DNA of 64,000 bases from Deferribacterales bacterium Deferri_01. Lineage in GTDB: Bacteria > Chrysiogenota > Deferribacteres > Deferribacterales > Geovibrionaceae. The stretch is from the NCBI GenBank assembly GCA_001603805.1, contig LUZY01000011.1, forward strand, positions 1-64,000. The letters are read 5' to 3'. A model generated the notes under the pieces. It had not been told where the DNA came from and ran no database searches. It worked only from the letters and a program-made list of their open reading frames with translations. Below are positions 25,246 through 34,666 of the stretch, piece after piece (positions within the stretch are counted from its first letter, which is position 1; each line of letters starts with the position of its first letter). The translations under genes were made by a program, and so were the position numbers.

Positions 25246-28200
25246 ATGCGGATAACAGCAATAGTATGGAGCAGTCATGCTCAGGCAATAGAAAAAGGCG
25301 CATCTTCGCTGCCGTTTATAGAAATGACTATGTTTGCCTCAAAAGAGATAGCACGTAATGAAGACCTGCTCAAAGAGGCGTTCAGAGATGCGGAAGGAGC
25401 AGACCTTGTTCTGCTTTACCGCTCTGCGGATGTTTTCTGGAACGAGGTTGAGGCGCACTTTAAAGAGAACAGACCCGAAAATATAGTCTGCCTGAGTCAT
25501 GATCCTTCATACTGGACGCTTTCTTCCGTTTCGCCGTCTGTTCTGCAAAGGTGCATGGACTATCTGAGGATGGGCGGAGAGGAAAATGCGGGGCGTATGC
25601 TCCGCTTCCTCGCAAGTGAGACCAAAAAGGCGGACTGCGAAGTTCTTCCTCCTTACGAATACCCGTGGCAGGGGATTTATCACCCCGCTGCCCCTGTATC
25701 ATACTACGAATCAAACCTAACTTACCTCGGCTGGTACGGCAGCTATGCGGAAAACAAAGGCATAGCCGCCGCACCGGCGGTGGGTGTTCTCTTCAGCAGA
25801 CACTACTGGGTAAACGGACAGGCAGAACTTGAAAACAAACTTATATATGCGCTTGAGGATGCAGGCATGCGGGTCATACCTGTTTTTTCAAACGGTACAA
25901 AGGACAATGAAACAGGCTCAATAGGAAGCGGAGCCGCCGCCGAGCTTTTTTTTACCGAAGGCGGAAAAGTGCTGATTGATGCCTTTGTAAAGCTCCAGAC
26001 CTTTTATCTTAACTACACACGGGGTTCTCAGCTTGCTGATACGGGTAACGCAAAAGGGGGCGTTGAGCTTCTGAAAATGCTGAATGTACCTGTATTTCAG
26101 CCTTTTGTGTCGTCATACAAGACAACAGACGAATGGATGAACGACCCTCTCGGTGCAGGTTCTGATGTCGCATGGTCTGTTGCCATGCCGGAGTTTGAGG
26201 GAGTTATAGAGCCCTTTATTATAGGAGCGCTCAAAAAGGATGAAAGCGGAATCATAAATGACCGTGAGCCCATTCCTTCCCGATGTGCTGAACTGGCTGC
26301 AAGAGTTGCGGAGCGTGTGAAGCTTAGAAATGTTCCCGCCGGGGAGAAAAAGATCGTGTTTATGCTCCATAATGCTCCTTGTTCATCTGTGGAGGCAACA
26401 GTCGGTTCCGGTGCCGGGCTTGACTGCCCGGAAAGCGTGGTTCGTCTCATGAGGCTTATGAGTGAGCATGGCTACAATATAAACCGCATACCTGAAAACG
26501 GAGAGGAACTCGCTCAGGAGATCCTTACAAAAAAAGCGATCAGTGAATTCCGCTGGACGACAGTGAATGAAATAGTTAACAAAGGGGGCACGCTTGCCCT
26601 TGTTGAAAATGATAAATACCTTGAATGGTGGGATGAACTGCCGGAAAAGGTGAAAAACAGAATGGCTGAGAGCTGGGGGAATCCTCCTGGTGAAGCTGTC
26701 GGCGGAATGCCCCCCGCAATGGTTTATGACGGAAAAATTGCCGTGACAGGGCTGGATTTCGGCAATGTCCTTGTCTGTGTTCAGCCTAAGAGAGGCTGTG
26801 CGGGTGCAAGGTGCGACGGTGAGGTCTGTAAAATACTCCATGATCCCGATGTTCCGCCTCCGCACCAGTATCTTGCGACTTACAGATGGATAGAGAAAGT
26901 CTACGGCGCACATGCCGTAATCCATGTGGGAACCCACGGCACCTTAGAATTTCTGCCCGGAAAGGGTGTCGGTCTTTCCGGTGAATGTCTTCCGGAAATA
27001 GTGATAAATAAGCTTCCTCATCTATATATCTACAATGCGGACAATTCACCGGAAGGAATAATAGCCAAAAGACGCAGCTATGCTACGCTGGTGAACCATA
27101 TGCAGTCTCCGATGATGCAGGGCGGACTGTACGGCGATTATGAAGAGCTGGACCGAACCATAGGGGAATGGGAACAGGCAAAAAACAATGACCCGGGCAG
27201 GGCGCACATGATTGAGCATCTCATAACGGGTCTGCTGGAAAAAATGAAAATGCAGGATGAGCTTGGCTTTGAGGATTTCAATGCAGCACCGTTCGCCGAA
27301 GTCAAGGAAGCTGCACATAATATGCTCAGCCGTATGTGCAATACATGGGTTCAGGACGGCATGCACATATACGGGTTTCTTCCTGAAACAGAGGAAAAAG
27401 AAGCCGGTTACGTTTACGGTATCCTCCGCTATGACAGTGGGGATGATATAAATCCAAGAAGACTTGCGGCATCACTTCTGGGATTTGAACTGGAATATAT
27501 GCTTGCTAATCAGAAGCTTACAGATACTGAAAGCGGAAAAAGCTTTGGCGCACTCCTTGAAAAAGTTGAGCAGAAGGCTCTGGAACTTGTAGAGCTGTAC
27601 CTTTCAGGAGGCAGTGAACCGGAGCTTGCGGGAGATTTGAGCGCAAGATTCCGCAGCAGAGTGACCGATTTAAGAAACAGGCTGCGGGAATCAAGGGAAG
27701 ACCTTGCATTAATGAACGCTGCTGACGGCGGTTACACTCCCGCAGGTGCATCAGGGCTTATTTACAGAGGAAAGGACGATGTTCTCCCCACCGGTCGGAA
27801 TATGTTTTCACTGGATCCCGAAAGCGTGCCCACAAAGGCGGCTGCGGTTCTGGGCAATGCTCTTGCTGTGAAGCTTGTGGAAAAATATCTGAATGAGGAA
27901 GGACGCCTGCCGGAAAATGTGGCAATTTACTGGATGTGTGCAGACATTATGTGGTCTGACGGTGAAGGCATGGCACAGATAATGTCCCTTCTTGGTGTAC
28001 GCCCTGTATGGAAAAGAAACGGCAGAGTACATGATTTTGAGATAATTCCCATCAGTGAACTGGGAAGACCGAGAATAGATGTAACCATAAGGGTCTCAGG
28101 AATAACAAGGGATAATTTCCCTGACCGTATAGCCCTTGTGGACAGAGCCGTTCAGGCGGTGGCGGCGCTGGATGAGCCTGTGGAGCTTAACTATGTTCGC

Positions 28201-29115
28201 AAGCATACTCTGGCGTCCCTTGCTTCGGACGGCATCGAAAAACAGGACAAAGATGCTTTCCGCAAAGCGGCAAGGCGTGTCTTTTCCGCCGCTCCGGGTT
28301 CATACAGAGCAGGGGTAAATCTTGCTGTTTACGCTTCGGCTTGGAAAGAGGCAGGAGATCTGGCAGACATATTTGTAGCATGGAACGGTTTTGCCTACGG
28401 AGACGGATACGGCGGAGAGCCCGCATTTAAAGAGCTTGCACGTTCTCTTGCAACTGTTGATGTAACATTCAATAAAATCATGGATGACTCTCACGACCTT
28501 TTGGGCTGCTGCGGGTACTTTGGCAGCCATGGCGGTCTGAGCGTTGCCTCAAGCCACATCAAGGGTGAAAAGGTACGCAACTATTACGGCGATACAAGGG
28601 AAAAGAGTTCTGTCGAAGTCCGCACCCTTGCCGATGAACTCCGCCGCATTGCCCGCACGAAACTTCTCAACCCTAAATGGATAGAAGGAATGAAGCGTCA
28701 CGGCTACAAAGGCGCAGGCGATATTTCAAAAAGAGTAGGAAGGCTCTACGGATGGGAGGCTTCCACCGGAGAGGTTGACGATAAAATATTTGACGACATC
28801 ACAAGAGCCTTTGTGGAAGACAGGGAAAACCGTGACTTTTTCGAGAAACATAATCCGTGGGCTCTTGAGGAAATGGCGAGAAGACTTCTTGAGGCGGAGA
28901 AAAGAGGGCTCTGGAACGCCGAGCCTGAACTCCTTGAAACACTTAAGGATACTTACCTTGACATAGAAGGCTGGATAGAAGAACGCACCGGAGACATAGA
29001 AGGCGAGTTTCAGGGCGGAACCATAGATATAATAGGCGCTGACGATGTTCAGGGATGGAAGGACAAAATAGACGGAATCCGTAAAACTGTTGCATCAATC
29101 AAGGAAGGCAGATGA
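25246..29115 (+). CDS. CobN/BchH/HmuS-like chelatase large subunit
   Basis: A 1289-residue protein of the CobN/magnesium-chelatase H family (PF02514). This family holds the tetrapyrrole while a metal is inserted (CobN, BchH) or, for the Bacteroidetes HmuS proteins, removed from haem. Family landmarks are VHVGTHGTLEFLPGKGVGL (about residue 560), CVQPKRGCAGARCDGE (about 516), YIYNADNSPEG (about 590) and LLGCCGYFGSHGGL (about 1085). It is cytoplasmic, with no signal peptide. Its neighbours are an importer, a TonB receptor, two AAA+ partners and an ExbBD-TonB set, with no cob or bch genes, so a role linked to import is likelier than corrin biosynthesis. It overlaps the next gene by 4 bases. Confidence 0.9.
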   Translation: MRITAIVWSSHAQAIEKGASSLPFIEMTMFASKEIARNEDLLKEAFRDAEGADLVLLYRSADVFWNEVEAHFKENRPENIVCLSHDPSYWTLSSVSPSVLQRCMDYLRMGGEENAGRMLRFLASETKKADCEVLPPYEYPWQGIYHPAAPVSYYESNLTYLGWYGSYAENKGIAAAPAVGVLFSRHYWVNGQAELENKLIYALEDAGMRVIPVFSNGTKDNETGSIGSGAAAELFFTEGGKVLIDAFVKLQTFYLNYTRGSQLADTGNAKGGVELLKMLNVPVFQPFVSSYKTTDEWMNDPLGAGSDVAWSVAMPEFEGVIEPFIIGALKKDESGIINDREPIPSRCAELAARVAERVKLRNVPAGEKKIVFMLHNAPCSSVEATVGSGAGLDCPESVVRLMRLMSEHGYNINRIPENGEELAQEILTKKAISEFRWTTVNEIVNKGGTLALVENDKYLEWWDELPEKVKNRMAESWGNPPGEAVGGMPPAMVYDGKIAVTGLDFGNVLVCVQPKRGCAGARCDGEVCKILHDPDVPPPHQYLATYRWIEKVYGAHAVIHVGTHGTLEFLPGKGVGLSGECLPEIVINKLPHLYIYNADNSPEGIIAKRRSYATLVNHMQSPMMQGGLYGDYEELDRTIGEWEQAKNNDPGRAHMIEHLITGLLEKMKMQDELGFEDFNAAPFAEVKEAAHNMLSRMCNTWVQDGMHIYGFLPETEEKEAGYVYGILRYDSGDDINPRRLAASLLGFELEYMLANQKLTDTESGKSFGALLEKVEQKALELVELYLSGGSEPELAGDLSARFRSRVTDLRNRLRESREDLALMNAADGGYTPAGASGLIYRGKDDVLPTGRNMFSLDPESVPTKAAAVLGNALAVKLVEKYLNEEGRLPENVAIYWMCADIMWSDGEGMAQIMSLLGVRPVWKRNGRVHDFEIIPISELGRPRIDVTIRVSGITRDNFPDRIALVDRAVQAVAALDEPVELNYVRKHTLASLASDGIEKQDKDAFRKAARRVFSAAPGSYRAGVNLAVYASAWKEAGDLADIFVAWNGFAYGDGYGGEPAFKELARSLATVDVTFNKIMDDSHDLLGCCGYFGSHGGLSVASSHIKGEKVRNYYGDTREKSSVEVRTLADELRRIARTKLLNPKWIEGMKRHGYKGAGDISKRVGRLYGWEASTGEVDDKIFDDITRAFVEDRENRDFFEKHNPWALEEMARRLLEAEKRGLWNAEPELLETLKDTYLDIEGWIEERTGDIEGEFQGGTIDIIGADDVQGWKDKIDGIRKTVASIKEGR

Positions 29116-30983
29116 AAACGGTTCATCAGCCGGTTTTTCCTTTTACAGCGATAACAGGGCAGGATGATATGAAGCTTGCCCTTATTATAAACGCAGTCAA
29201 CCCCAGAGCGGGTGGCGTTCTTCTCCGTGGAGAGAAAGGAACTGCAAAATCCAGCGCTGTGAGGGCTCTGGGTGCGCTGCTGGATAAGCCGTTTGTTGAG
29301 CTGCCGCTGAATATCAGCGAGGACAGATTCCTTGGCGGGATAGATATTCAGGCGGCAGTAAAGCATGGCAGAAATTCCGTGAAAAAAGGTATAGCCGCCG
29401 ATGCCCACAGAGGGTTTCTGTATGTGGATGAGGTGAATCTTCTGGATGATCATATAGTTGACCTTCTCCTTCATACGGCATCAAACGGCTTTGTTCAGCT
29501 CCAGAGAGAAGGTGTTTCCGCAGAATATCCGGCAGAGTTTGTTCTCTGCGGTTCCATGAACCCTGAAGAGGGTGAGCTTCGTCCGCAGTTTCTGGACAGG
29601 TTCGGTCTTGCGGTGCAGGTTTCCTCTTCCGGCTCTGTTGCAGACAGAGTGATGCTGATGGAGAATAGAGAGCTTTTTGATAATGAACCGGAATCTTTCA
29701 TCAAAGCACATGAAGACAAAGAAAACAGCCTTAAGAAAAGGATAGCTGATGCCGGAGAGCTTCTGCCCTTTGTTTCTGTCAGTCAGGAAATAAAAACTCA
29801 TATTGCCGAAACAGTGCTGGCTGCAAACGCCGCAGGACACAGGGCGGACATCATAATAACAGAGGCGGCAAAAGCCATAGCCGCATTTGACAAAAGAACG
29901 GAAGTTACAAAAGAAGATGCTGACAAAGCAGCAGAATTTGCCCTTCTGCACAGACGAAACGAAATGCAGGGTTCATCGCCCGAAGGCGGGGAAAATTCTG
30001 ACAGCGGTGAAGATAAAGACAAAAAAGAACAGAGTGAACACAACGAACAGAAGAGTAAAGGCTCAAAAAACGAAAACAGCAGTGAAGCGGATGCCTCTCC
30101 TGAACAGAAACAAAACGAAGGCTCTGAAACCGAAACCGTTTTTGCTGCCGGTGAGCCTTTCAGGGTGCGCCGCGTAGAAGCTCCAAAAGACAGAAAAATC
30201 AGACGCGGCAGCGGGCGCCGTACAAGATCCAGAACATCACTCAAACACGGGCGCTACGTACGTTCAAGTGATAACAGACGCTCAGATGACATCGCAATAG
30301 ATGCCACACTGCGTGCCGCCGCACCTTTTCAGAGATTCAGAACAGCTCCGGACGGCATGGCGTGGGCATTAAAACCGGAAGATATAAGAGAAAAAGTGCG
30401 GGAAAAACGGACAGGCAGCTTTATCCTGTTTGTGGTGGATTCCAGCGGTTCAATGGGGGCTAAAAGCCGCATGAGCGCCGCCAAAGGTGCTGTGCTTTCC
30501 CTTCTCCTTGATGCATACCAGAAGAGAGATAAGGTTGCTATGATAACCTTCAGGGACAAAAAGGCGGAAACTGCACTCAGCCCGACTTCATCTGTTGAAC
30601 TTGCGGAAAGGAAGCTTAGTGAACTTCCCACGGGAGGGCGAACCCCTCTTACTTCTGCTTTGAACGAGGGGAAAAAGCTTACTGACAGATATCTCCGTCA
30701 TAACCCTGATGCAAAGCCCATCGTCATACTGCTTACGGACGGACGGGCAAATTTGTCTTTTGAAGAGGGGCAGAACCCCAGAAAAGAGGCGGCACAGGCA
30801 GCTGAACTCTGGGCGAAAGATCAGCGCATTCATTTTATAGTGATAGATGCGGAAAAGAAAGGGCTTGTGGATTTCGCCCTTGCCGGAGCGCTCGCGGAAC
30901 AGCTTGGTGCGGACTTTTTTGAAATAAACGAACTAAGGGCAGACACTTTGCTGAATGCCGTTAAAAGGAGCATAAATGAATAG
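29112..30983 (+). CDS. ChlD/BchD-like chelatase subunit (AAA+ with VWA domain)
   Basis: A 623-residue motor and adaptor subunit. The AAA+ domain (residues 1-270) has an intact Walker A, GEKGTAKS (40-47), and Walker [13 protein letters not shown], so it should bind ATP, unlike ChlD proteins whose site has decayed. An acidic, Ser/Glu/Lys-rich linker (about 285-345) and a basic stretch ([13 protein letters not shown]) lead to a VWA domain (about 435-623) with a MIDAS site DSSGSMG (about 443) and TGGRTPL. In Mg- and cobaltochelatases the VWA domain docks the ring to the large subunit. It is coupled to the CobN-like gene and to the ChlI-like gene (8-base overlap). Confidence 0.9.
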   Translation: MKTVHQPVFPFTAITGQDDMKLALIINAVNPRAGGVLLRGEKGTAKSSAVRALGALLDKPFVELPLNISEDRFLGGIDIQAAVKHGRNSVKKGIAADAHRGFLYVDEVNLLDDHIVDLLLHTASNGFVQLQREGVSAEYPAEFVLCGSMNPEEGELRPQFLDRFGLAVQVSSSGSVADRVMLMENRELFDNEPESFIKAHEDKENSLKKRIADAGELLPFVSVSQEIKTHIAETVLAANAAGHRADIIITEAAKAIAAFDKRTEVTKEDADKAAEFALLHRRNEMQGSSPEGGENSDSGEDKDKKEQSEHNEQKSKGSKNENSSEADASPEQKQNEGSETETVFAAGEPFRVRRVEAPKDRKIRRGSGRRTRSRTSLKHGRYVRSSDNRRSDDIAIDATLRAAAPFQRFRTAPDGMAWALKPEDIREKVREKRTGSFILFVVDSSGSMGAKSRMSAAKGAVLSLLLDAYQKRDKVAMITFRDKKAETALSPTSSVELAERKLSELPTGGRTPLTSALNEGKKLTDRYLRHNPDAKPIVILLTDGRANLSFEEGQNPRKEAAQAAELWAKDQRIHFIVIDAEKKGLVDFALAGALAEQLGADFFEINELRADTLLNAVKRSINE

Positions 30984-31965
30984 AAAAATTTACCCGTTTC
31001 CTGCCATCGTGGGGCAGGATGAGCTTAAAAAAGCACTGGTGCTTAATGTCATAAATCCATCTGTGTCAGGGGTTCTGATACGTGGAGAAAAAGGAACTGC
31101 CAAATCAACCGCTGTGCGCTCTCTGGCGGAGATACTGCCTGAAATTGATATTGTTCCTGAGTGTCCGTATAATCTTTCCCCGGAGGATTCAGCCCGTGTC
31201 TGTCAGATTTGCGGGCGTGAGGAATGTTCAGAGAATAAGCGTTCTGTAAGAAGGCGTGTTCCTGTTGTGGAGCTGCCTGTGGGAGCGACGGAGGACAGGG
31301 TAGTGGGCGCTCTGAATCTGGAGCATGCTCTTAAAGGCGGTGAAAGACGCTTTGAGCCGGGACTTCTTGCCTGGGCAAACAGAGGAATTCTGTATGTGGA
31401 TGAGGTGAATCTTCTGGAGGATCATATAGTTGATGTTCTTCTTGATTCTGCCGCTATGGGCGTGAACACTGTGGAGCGTGAGGGTATCTCCTTCTCTCAC
31501 CCTGCCAGATTCACACTTGTGGGAACAATGAACCCGGAAGAGGGAGAGCTTCGTCCTCAGCTTCTGGACAGGTTTGGTCTGTGCGTGACAGTGAGCGGCA
31601 TGAAGGATGCCGAAAAACGTGTGGAAGTGATCGAGCGCAGGCTTGCATTTGAAGAAAATCCGGAGAAGTTTATGGAAAGCTGGCAGGCGGAATGTGACCT
31701 GCTGCGTGATAAGATAACAGCGGCAAAGGCTCTTCTGCCTCTCGTGGAGGCGGACAGAACATCTATGATGCGTATAGCGGTGATCTGCATGGAAGCCGAG
31801 GTGGATGGTCACAGGGCGGATATAATAATGCTCAAAACAGCCAAAACATTAGCTGCATGGAACGGAAGAAAAGCTGTTTCGGATGAGGATATCCTTGAAG
31901 CAGCAAAGTTCGTACTTCCGCACAGAATGAGGAGACAGCCGCTCCAGCAGGTAGGCAGAGCATGA
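30976..31965 (+). CDS. ChlI/BchI-like AAA+ chelatase subunit
   Basis: A 329-residue AAA+ ATPase that powers the chelatase ring. Walker A is GEKGTAKS (37-44), Walker B is [13 protein letters not shown], and sensor 1 is in [20 protein letters not shown]. It has the BchI-type insert with four cysteines (63, 76, 79, 84; CPYN ... CQICGREEC), which may bind metal, and the following [16 protein letters not shown] block. ATG follows AAGGAG by 5 bases. It overlaps the ExbB gene by 4 bases. Together with the ChlD-like protein it would form a two-type ring acting on the CobN-like subunit. Confidence 0.92.
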   Translation: MNRKIYPFPAIVGQDELKKALVLNVINPSVSGVLIRGEKGTAKSTAVRSLAEILPEIDIVPECPYNLSPEDSARVCQICGREECSENKRSVRRRVPVVELPVGATEDRVVGALNLEHALKGGERRFEPGLLAWANRGILYVDEVNLLEDHIVDVLLDSAAMGVNTVEREGISFSHPARFTLVGTMNPEEGELRPQLLDRFGLCVTVSGMKDAEKRVEVIERRLAFEENPEKFMESWQAECDLLRDKITAAKALLPLVEADRTSMMRIAVICMEAEVDGHRADIIMLKTAKTLAAWNGRKAVSDEDILEAAKFVLPHRMRRQPLQQVGRA

Positions 31966-32396
31966 ATAATCTTACGCAGCTTATCGACTACGGCGTTATA
32001 GGGGTCTTGGGTTTAATGAGTGTTGCTGCTGTTGCGGTGGCTATAGAACGTTTCCGCTTTTTTGCAAAAGTTGAGCCTGATTGCTACAAAACAGTTCAGG
32101 AATACGAGGCTGTGCTGACCAGAAGACTTTATATAGTTGCGACCATAGGTACTAATGCGCCTTATGTGGGGCTTCTGGGAACGGTTCTCGGCATAATGCA
32201 GACATTTTACGCTATGGGGCTCACTGGCTCTGCGGATGTAACAGCTATCATGACCGGACTGGCACTTGCGCTCAAAGCTACTGCGGCAGGGCTTGTGACG
32301 GCTATTCCCGCCATTGTGCTGTATAACATTCTGCACAGAAAAGTAAACGAGCTGATACTCATGAAGGAGGCATCCCTTGCGGGAGAAAAGCTTTGA
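31962..32396 (+). CDS. exbB: MotA/TolQ/ExbB proton channel family protein
   Basis: A 144-residue inner-membrane protein with three hydrophobic helices (about 10-28, 58-78 and 98-125). The family signature [20 protein letters not shown] (about 58-77) and the [19 protein letters not shown] stretch (about 94-112) are exact for ExbB/TolQ. It should harvest proton-motive force for TonB. It is at the short end of the family, as common in TonB clusters of anaerobes. The start overlaps the ChlI-like stop, and the end overlaps exbD by 20 bases. Confidence 0.9.
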   Translation: MNNLTQLIDYGVIGVLGLMSVAAVAVAIERFRFFAKVEPDCYKTVQEYEAVLTRRLYIVATIGTNAPYVGLLGTVLGIMQTFYAMGLTGSADVTAIMTGLALALKATAAGLVTAIPAIVLYNILHRKVNELILMKEASLAGEKL

Positions 32397-32754
32397 CTCT
32401 ATAAATGTTGTACCCTTCATTGACATCATGCTGGTTTTGCTCACCATAGTTCTTGCAACTGCAACCTTCATAAAAACGGGGGTTATACCTGTGAAACTGC
32501 CCGAAGTCAGCCATGCGGAAGCCTTCAGAGAAACTCCTGCTGTTGATGTGACAAAGGACGGTGTCTATCTGTTTGATGGGAAAGAGATCAATGCTGAGGA
32601 ACTTAAGAGTATGCTTAGTACAATGAGTAATGAAACTGTTATTACTGTCCGTGCTGACAAAGAATCGCATATTCAGCCTTTTGCTTTGCTTATGAGTATT
32701 CTGAACGAAAAGGGTTTTGAGAAAATAAACCTCCAGACGGAGATTGAGAACTGA
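32377..32754 (+). CDS. exbD: ExbD/TolR family biopolymer transport protein
   Basis: A 125-residue single-pass inner-membrane protein. SINVVPFIDIMLVLLTIVLA (about residues 8-27) is the ExbD membrane helix with the essential aspartate, preceded by a short cytoplasmic tail and followed by a periplasmic domain. It forms the proton channel with ExbB. The start is TTG with AAGGAGG about 6 bases upstream, inside the exbB 3' end. tonB follows immediately. Confidence 0.9.
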   Translation: MREKSFDSINVVPFIDIMLVLLTIVLATATFIKTGVIPVKLPEVSHAEAFRETPAVDVTKDGVYLFDGKEINAEELKSMLSTMSNETVITVRADKESHIQPFALLMSILNEKGFEKINLQTEIEN

Positions 32755-32755
32755 A

Positions 32756-33520
32756 ATGCTTCGCTCTATTATGGAATCTGCTGTTCTGCATATTTGTATT
32801 ATAGCTGCTTTTATTCTGATGTCTCAAAATCAGCTTTTTAAAGCCGGAGCTGAAAACAAACAGACTGAAAATATAATTATGTCCACATCTATTCTTGAGA
32901 CTGTTAAGCCGGAGCCTCCCGTTTCGCCTGCTCAACCTGTTCAGCCTGTTCAATCTGTTAAGCCGAAACCTGCCGAAAACAAAAAGCCTGTAACAAAGCC
33001 GGTTAAGGCTAAAAAGGAAACTGTGAAACCAAAACCGGAAGCAAAGCCTATAAAAGAGACTGTGATAAAAGAACCTGTAAAGTCTGAGCCTGTTTCCTCT
33101 GCTCCGGCGGATACTGTTGCTGAAGCACATAAGGCATCTGAATCACGGGGACACACACACGGAACAGCTTTCGTAAAATCGTCATCAAACTCACAATCCG
33201 GAGAAGCCTCAAAAGCAGCGCCGACCGATGCGGAGCTTACTGAAACCTACAGGACAGAACATTTCAGGTATATCCTTTCATCTATCCGCTCTAACCTTAG
33301 ATACCCGATGATAGCCCGTAGAAACGGCTGGGAAGGCAGGGTGGATGTCTCTTTCCTGATAAAGAAAAACGGGCATATAGACGACCTCTCCATAAACCGA
33401 TCCTGCGGCTTTAACGCACTTGATGAATCTGCTATGCAGGCTGTTCGTAAATCTGCCCCTTTTCCGCCTCCTCCTGTGGAAGCATATATTGTTGTTCCGC
33501 TTGTTTTTGGGCTGAATTAA
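32756..33520 (+). CDS. tonB: TonB family energy transducer
   Basis: A 254-residue TonB. The N-terminal membrane anchor is LHICIIAAFILMSQ. A proline/lysine-rich periplasm-spanning region follows (about residues 45-120; repeated VKP, QPV and KPKP). The C-terminal TonB domain (about 165-254) has the family's YPMIARRNGWEGRVDVSFLI and a proline-rich end. ATG at 32756 is preferred; an in-frame TTG at 32744 lies inside the exbD end and has no separate ribosome site. As the last gene of the operon it gives the receptor its own energising complex. It converges with tag, 10 bases away. Confidence 0.88.
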   Translation: MLRSIMESAVLHICIIAAFILMSQNQLFKAGAENKQTENIIMSTSILETVKPEPPVSPAQPVQPVQSVKPKPAENKKPVTKPVKAKKETVKPKPEAKPIKETVIKEPVKSEPVSSAPADTVAEAHKASESRGHTHGTAFVKSSSNSQSGEASKAAPTDAELTETYRTEHFRYILSSIRSNLRYPMIARRNGWEGRVDVSFLIKKNGHIDDLSINRSCGFNALDESAMQAVRKSAPFPPPPVEAYIVVPLVFGLN

Positions 33521-33530
33521 GTCTGTGATT

Positions 33531-34079
33531 CTATTCTTCCGCCCACTTCGGCTTTGATTTTAAAATTCTCTGATATATCGGGCAATGTTCTGCATGCGCT
33601 CCCTTGAGATAGCCCGTACTCATGAGAAATTCGTTAACAATCTCACCGCCGGTAAATTTGAATGTTTTTTTAAACAGCTTGGTCCATTCCTCTTTTGATA
33701 GAGGGTGGTTTTTATCCAGCCAGTTTTTGAATGAGCCGTGTTCATTCTGTATGTTGAGAATAGTTCTGGCGTTTTCAACAGCAGCATTGACTTTCAGTTT
33801 GTTGCGGATTATGCCTGCATCGGACAGAAGTCTTTCCCTGTCTTTTTCTGTGTAGGCAGCAACCGTTTTTATATCAAAATTATCATAGGCTTTCCTGAAC
33901 GCCTTCTCTTTTTTAAGTATTGTCTCCCAGCTTAGACCCGCCTGATTTATTTCAAGTACGAGTCGGCAGAAAAGCTCATTGTCATCATGGAGAGGAAAAC
34001 CGTAGTGGTTGTCGTGGTAGTTGCCGTGGAGAGCTGCCCTCTCTTCGTTCATGGTTTTAATTGCGTCGCAGTAAGACAT
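33531..34079 (-). CDS. tag: DNA-3-methyladenine glycosylase I
   Basis: A 182-residue Tag-type base-excision repair enzyme that removes 3-methyladenine from alkylated DNA. Family features are Cys4, NYHDNHYGFPLHDDNELFCR (about 20-39), the helix-hairpin-helix region LEINQAGLSWETILKK (about 42-57) and the C-terminal HAEHCPIYQR that supplies the zinc-binding His/Cys pair. The usual Glu-Trp of the YHDxEWG motif is replaced by His-Tyr, a divergence of note. The length is normal (Tag about 187). It is transcribed alone and converges with tonB. Confidence 0.9.
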   Translation of the reverse strand: MSYCDAIKTMNEERAALHGNYHDNHYGFPLHDDNELFCRLVLEINQAGLSWETILKKEKAFRKAYDNFDIKTVAAYTEKDRERLLSDAGIIRNKLKVNAAVENARTILNIQNEHGSFKNWLDKNHPLSKEEWTKLFKKTFKFTGGEIVNEFLMSTGYLKGAHAEHCPIYQRILKSKPKWAEE

Positions 34080-34166
34080 CCATCACCTGTTGCAGTATAG
34101 CAGTTTTGCATTATTCAGCACAGAATAGCCTTATGAAAGGCAGGCTGTAAAGAAATATAGCCATTA

Positions 34167-34180
34167 TTGATCAGGATCAA
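34167..34180 (+). promoter_or_regulatory. FNR/DNR-type operator upstream of hemerythrin gene
   Basis: TTGAT-cagg-ATCAA is a perfect CRP/FNR-family inverted repeat. Its centre lies about 41 bases before a plausible start of transcription, downstream of a TATTTTAGTATAAA region, fitting activation by an FNR- or DNR-like protein under anoxia or nitrosative stress. Confidence 0.75.
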
Positions 34181-34231
34181 AACAAAATATTCATTTTGTA
34201 CTATTTTAGTATAAAAGATGGAGGAAAAATC

Positions 34232-34621
34232 ATGAACGCATTTATAACTGAGCTAAAAAACGATCATATTCAGCTTCTCAAACTTCTTCAGGAAGTGCAG
34301 ATAACAGGACTTGGCAATGAGGCAGGGCGCAGAAAACTCCTTGAAGGGAAAAGGCTGCTTTCTGCACACTTGCAGAAGGAGGACACAAGGCTTTATCCTT
34401 CCTTAAAAAATAACCCGGCTGCCAAAAGCATCAGCGAGCAGTTTGCAGGTGAGATGAAAAAGCTTACATCTGAAATACTTGACTTCATGAACCGTATAGA
34501 GAAAGCGGAGCTTAATATGGAGTACGCCAAAGAATTGGGCAGAATTATTACGACTCTCAGGCTCCGTATAAACAGAGAAGAAATACAGCTTTACCCACTT
34601 TATGATAAAGCAACAGTGTAG
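34232..34621 (+). CDS. Hemerythrin HHE-domain protein
   Basis: A 129-residue four-helix hemerythrin-like protein. Helix 1 has NDHIQLLKLL, helix 2 has LLSAHLQKEDTRLYPSL, and the last helix has REEIQLYPLYD. These provide the His and Glu residues expected to hold a di-iron centre, although the pattern is not the complete canonical set. ATG at 34232 follows GGAGG by 7 bases. Hemerythrins handle O2, NO or iron-centre repair, and the FNR-type box upstream supports a role in low-oxygen or NO conditions. It is a single-gene unit with a terminator. Confidence 0.82.
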   Translation: MNAFITELKNDHIQLLKLLQEVQITGLGNEAGRRKLLEGKRLLSAHLQKEDTRLYPSLKNNPAAKSISEQFAGEMKKLTSEILDFMNRIEKAELNMEYAKELGRIITTLRLRINREEIQLYPLYDKATV

Positions 34622-34626
34622 TTAAA

Positions 34627-34658
34627 AGGCATCGGACATTTTATTGTGCCCGATGCCT
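34627..34658. terminator. Bidirectional terminator between hemerythrin and flavoprotein genes
   Basis: The stem AGGCATCGG/CCGATGCCT (9 bp) has a 14-base loop. It lies between two converging genes. The downstream T tract is broken (gattctttt) on the plus strand, and ttttaac follows on the minus strand. Confidence 0.7.
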
Positions 34659-34666
34659 GATTCTTT

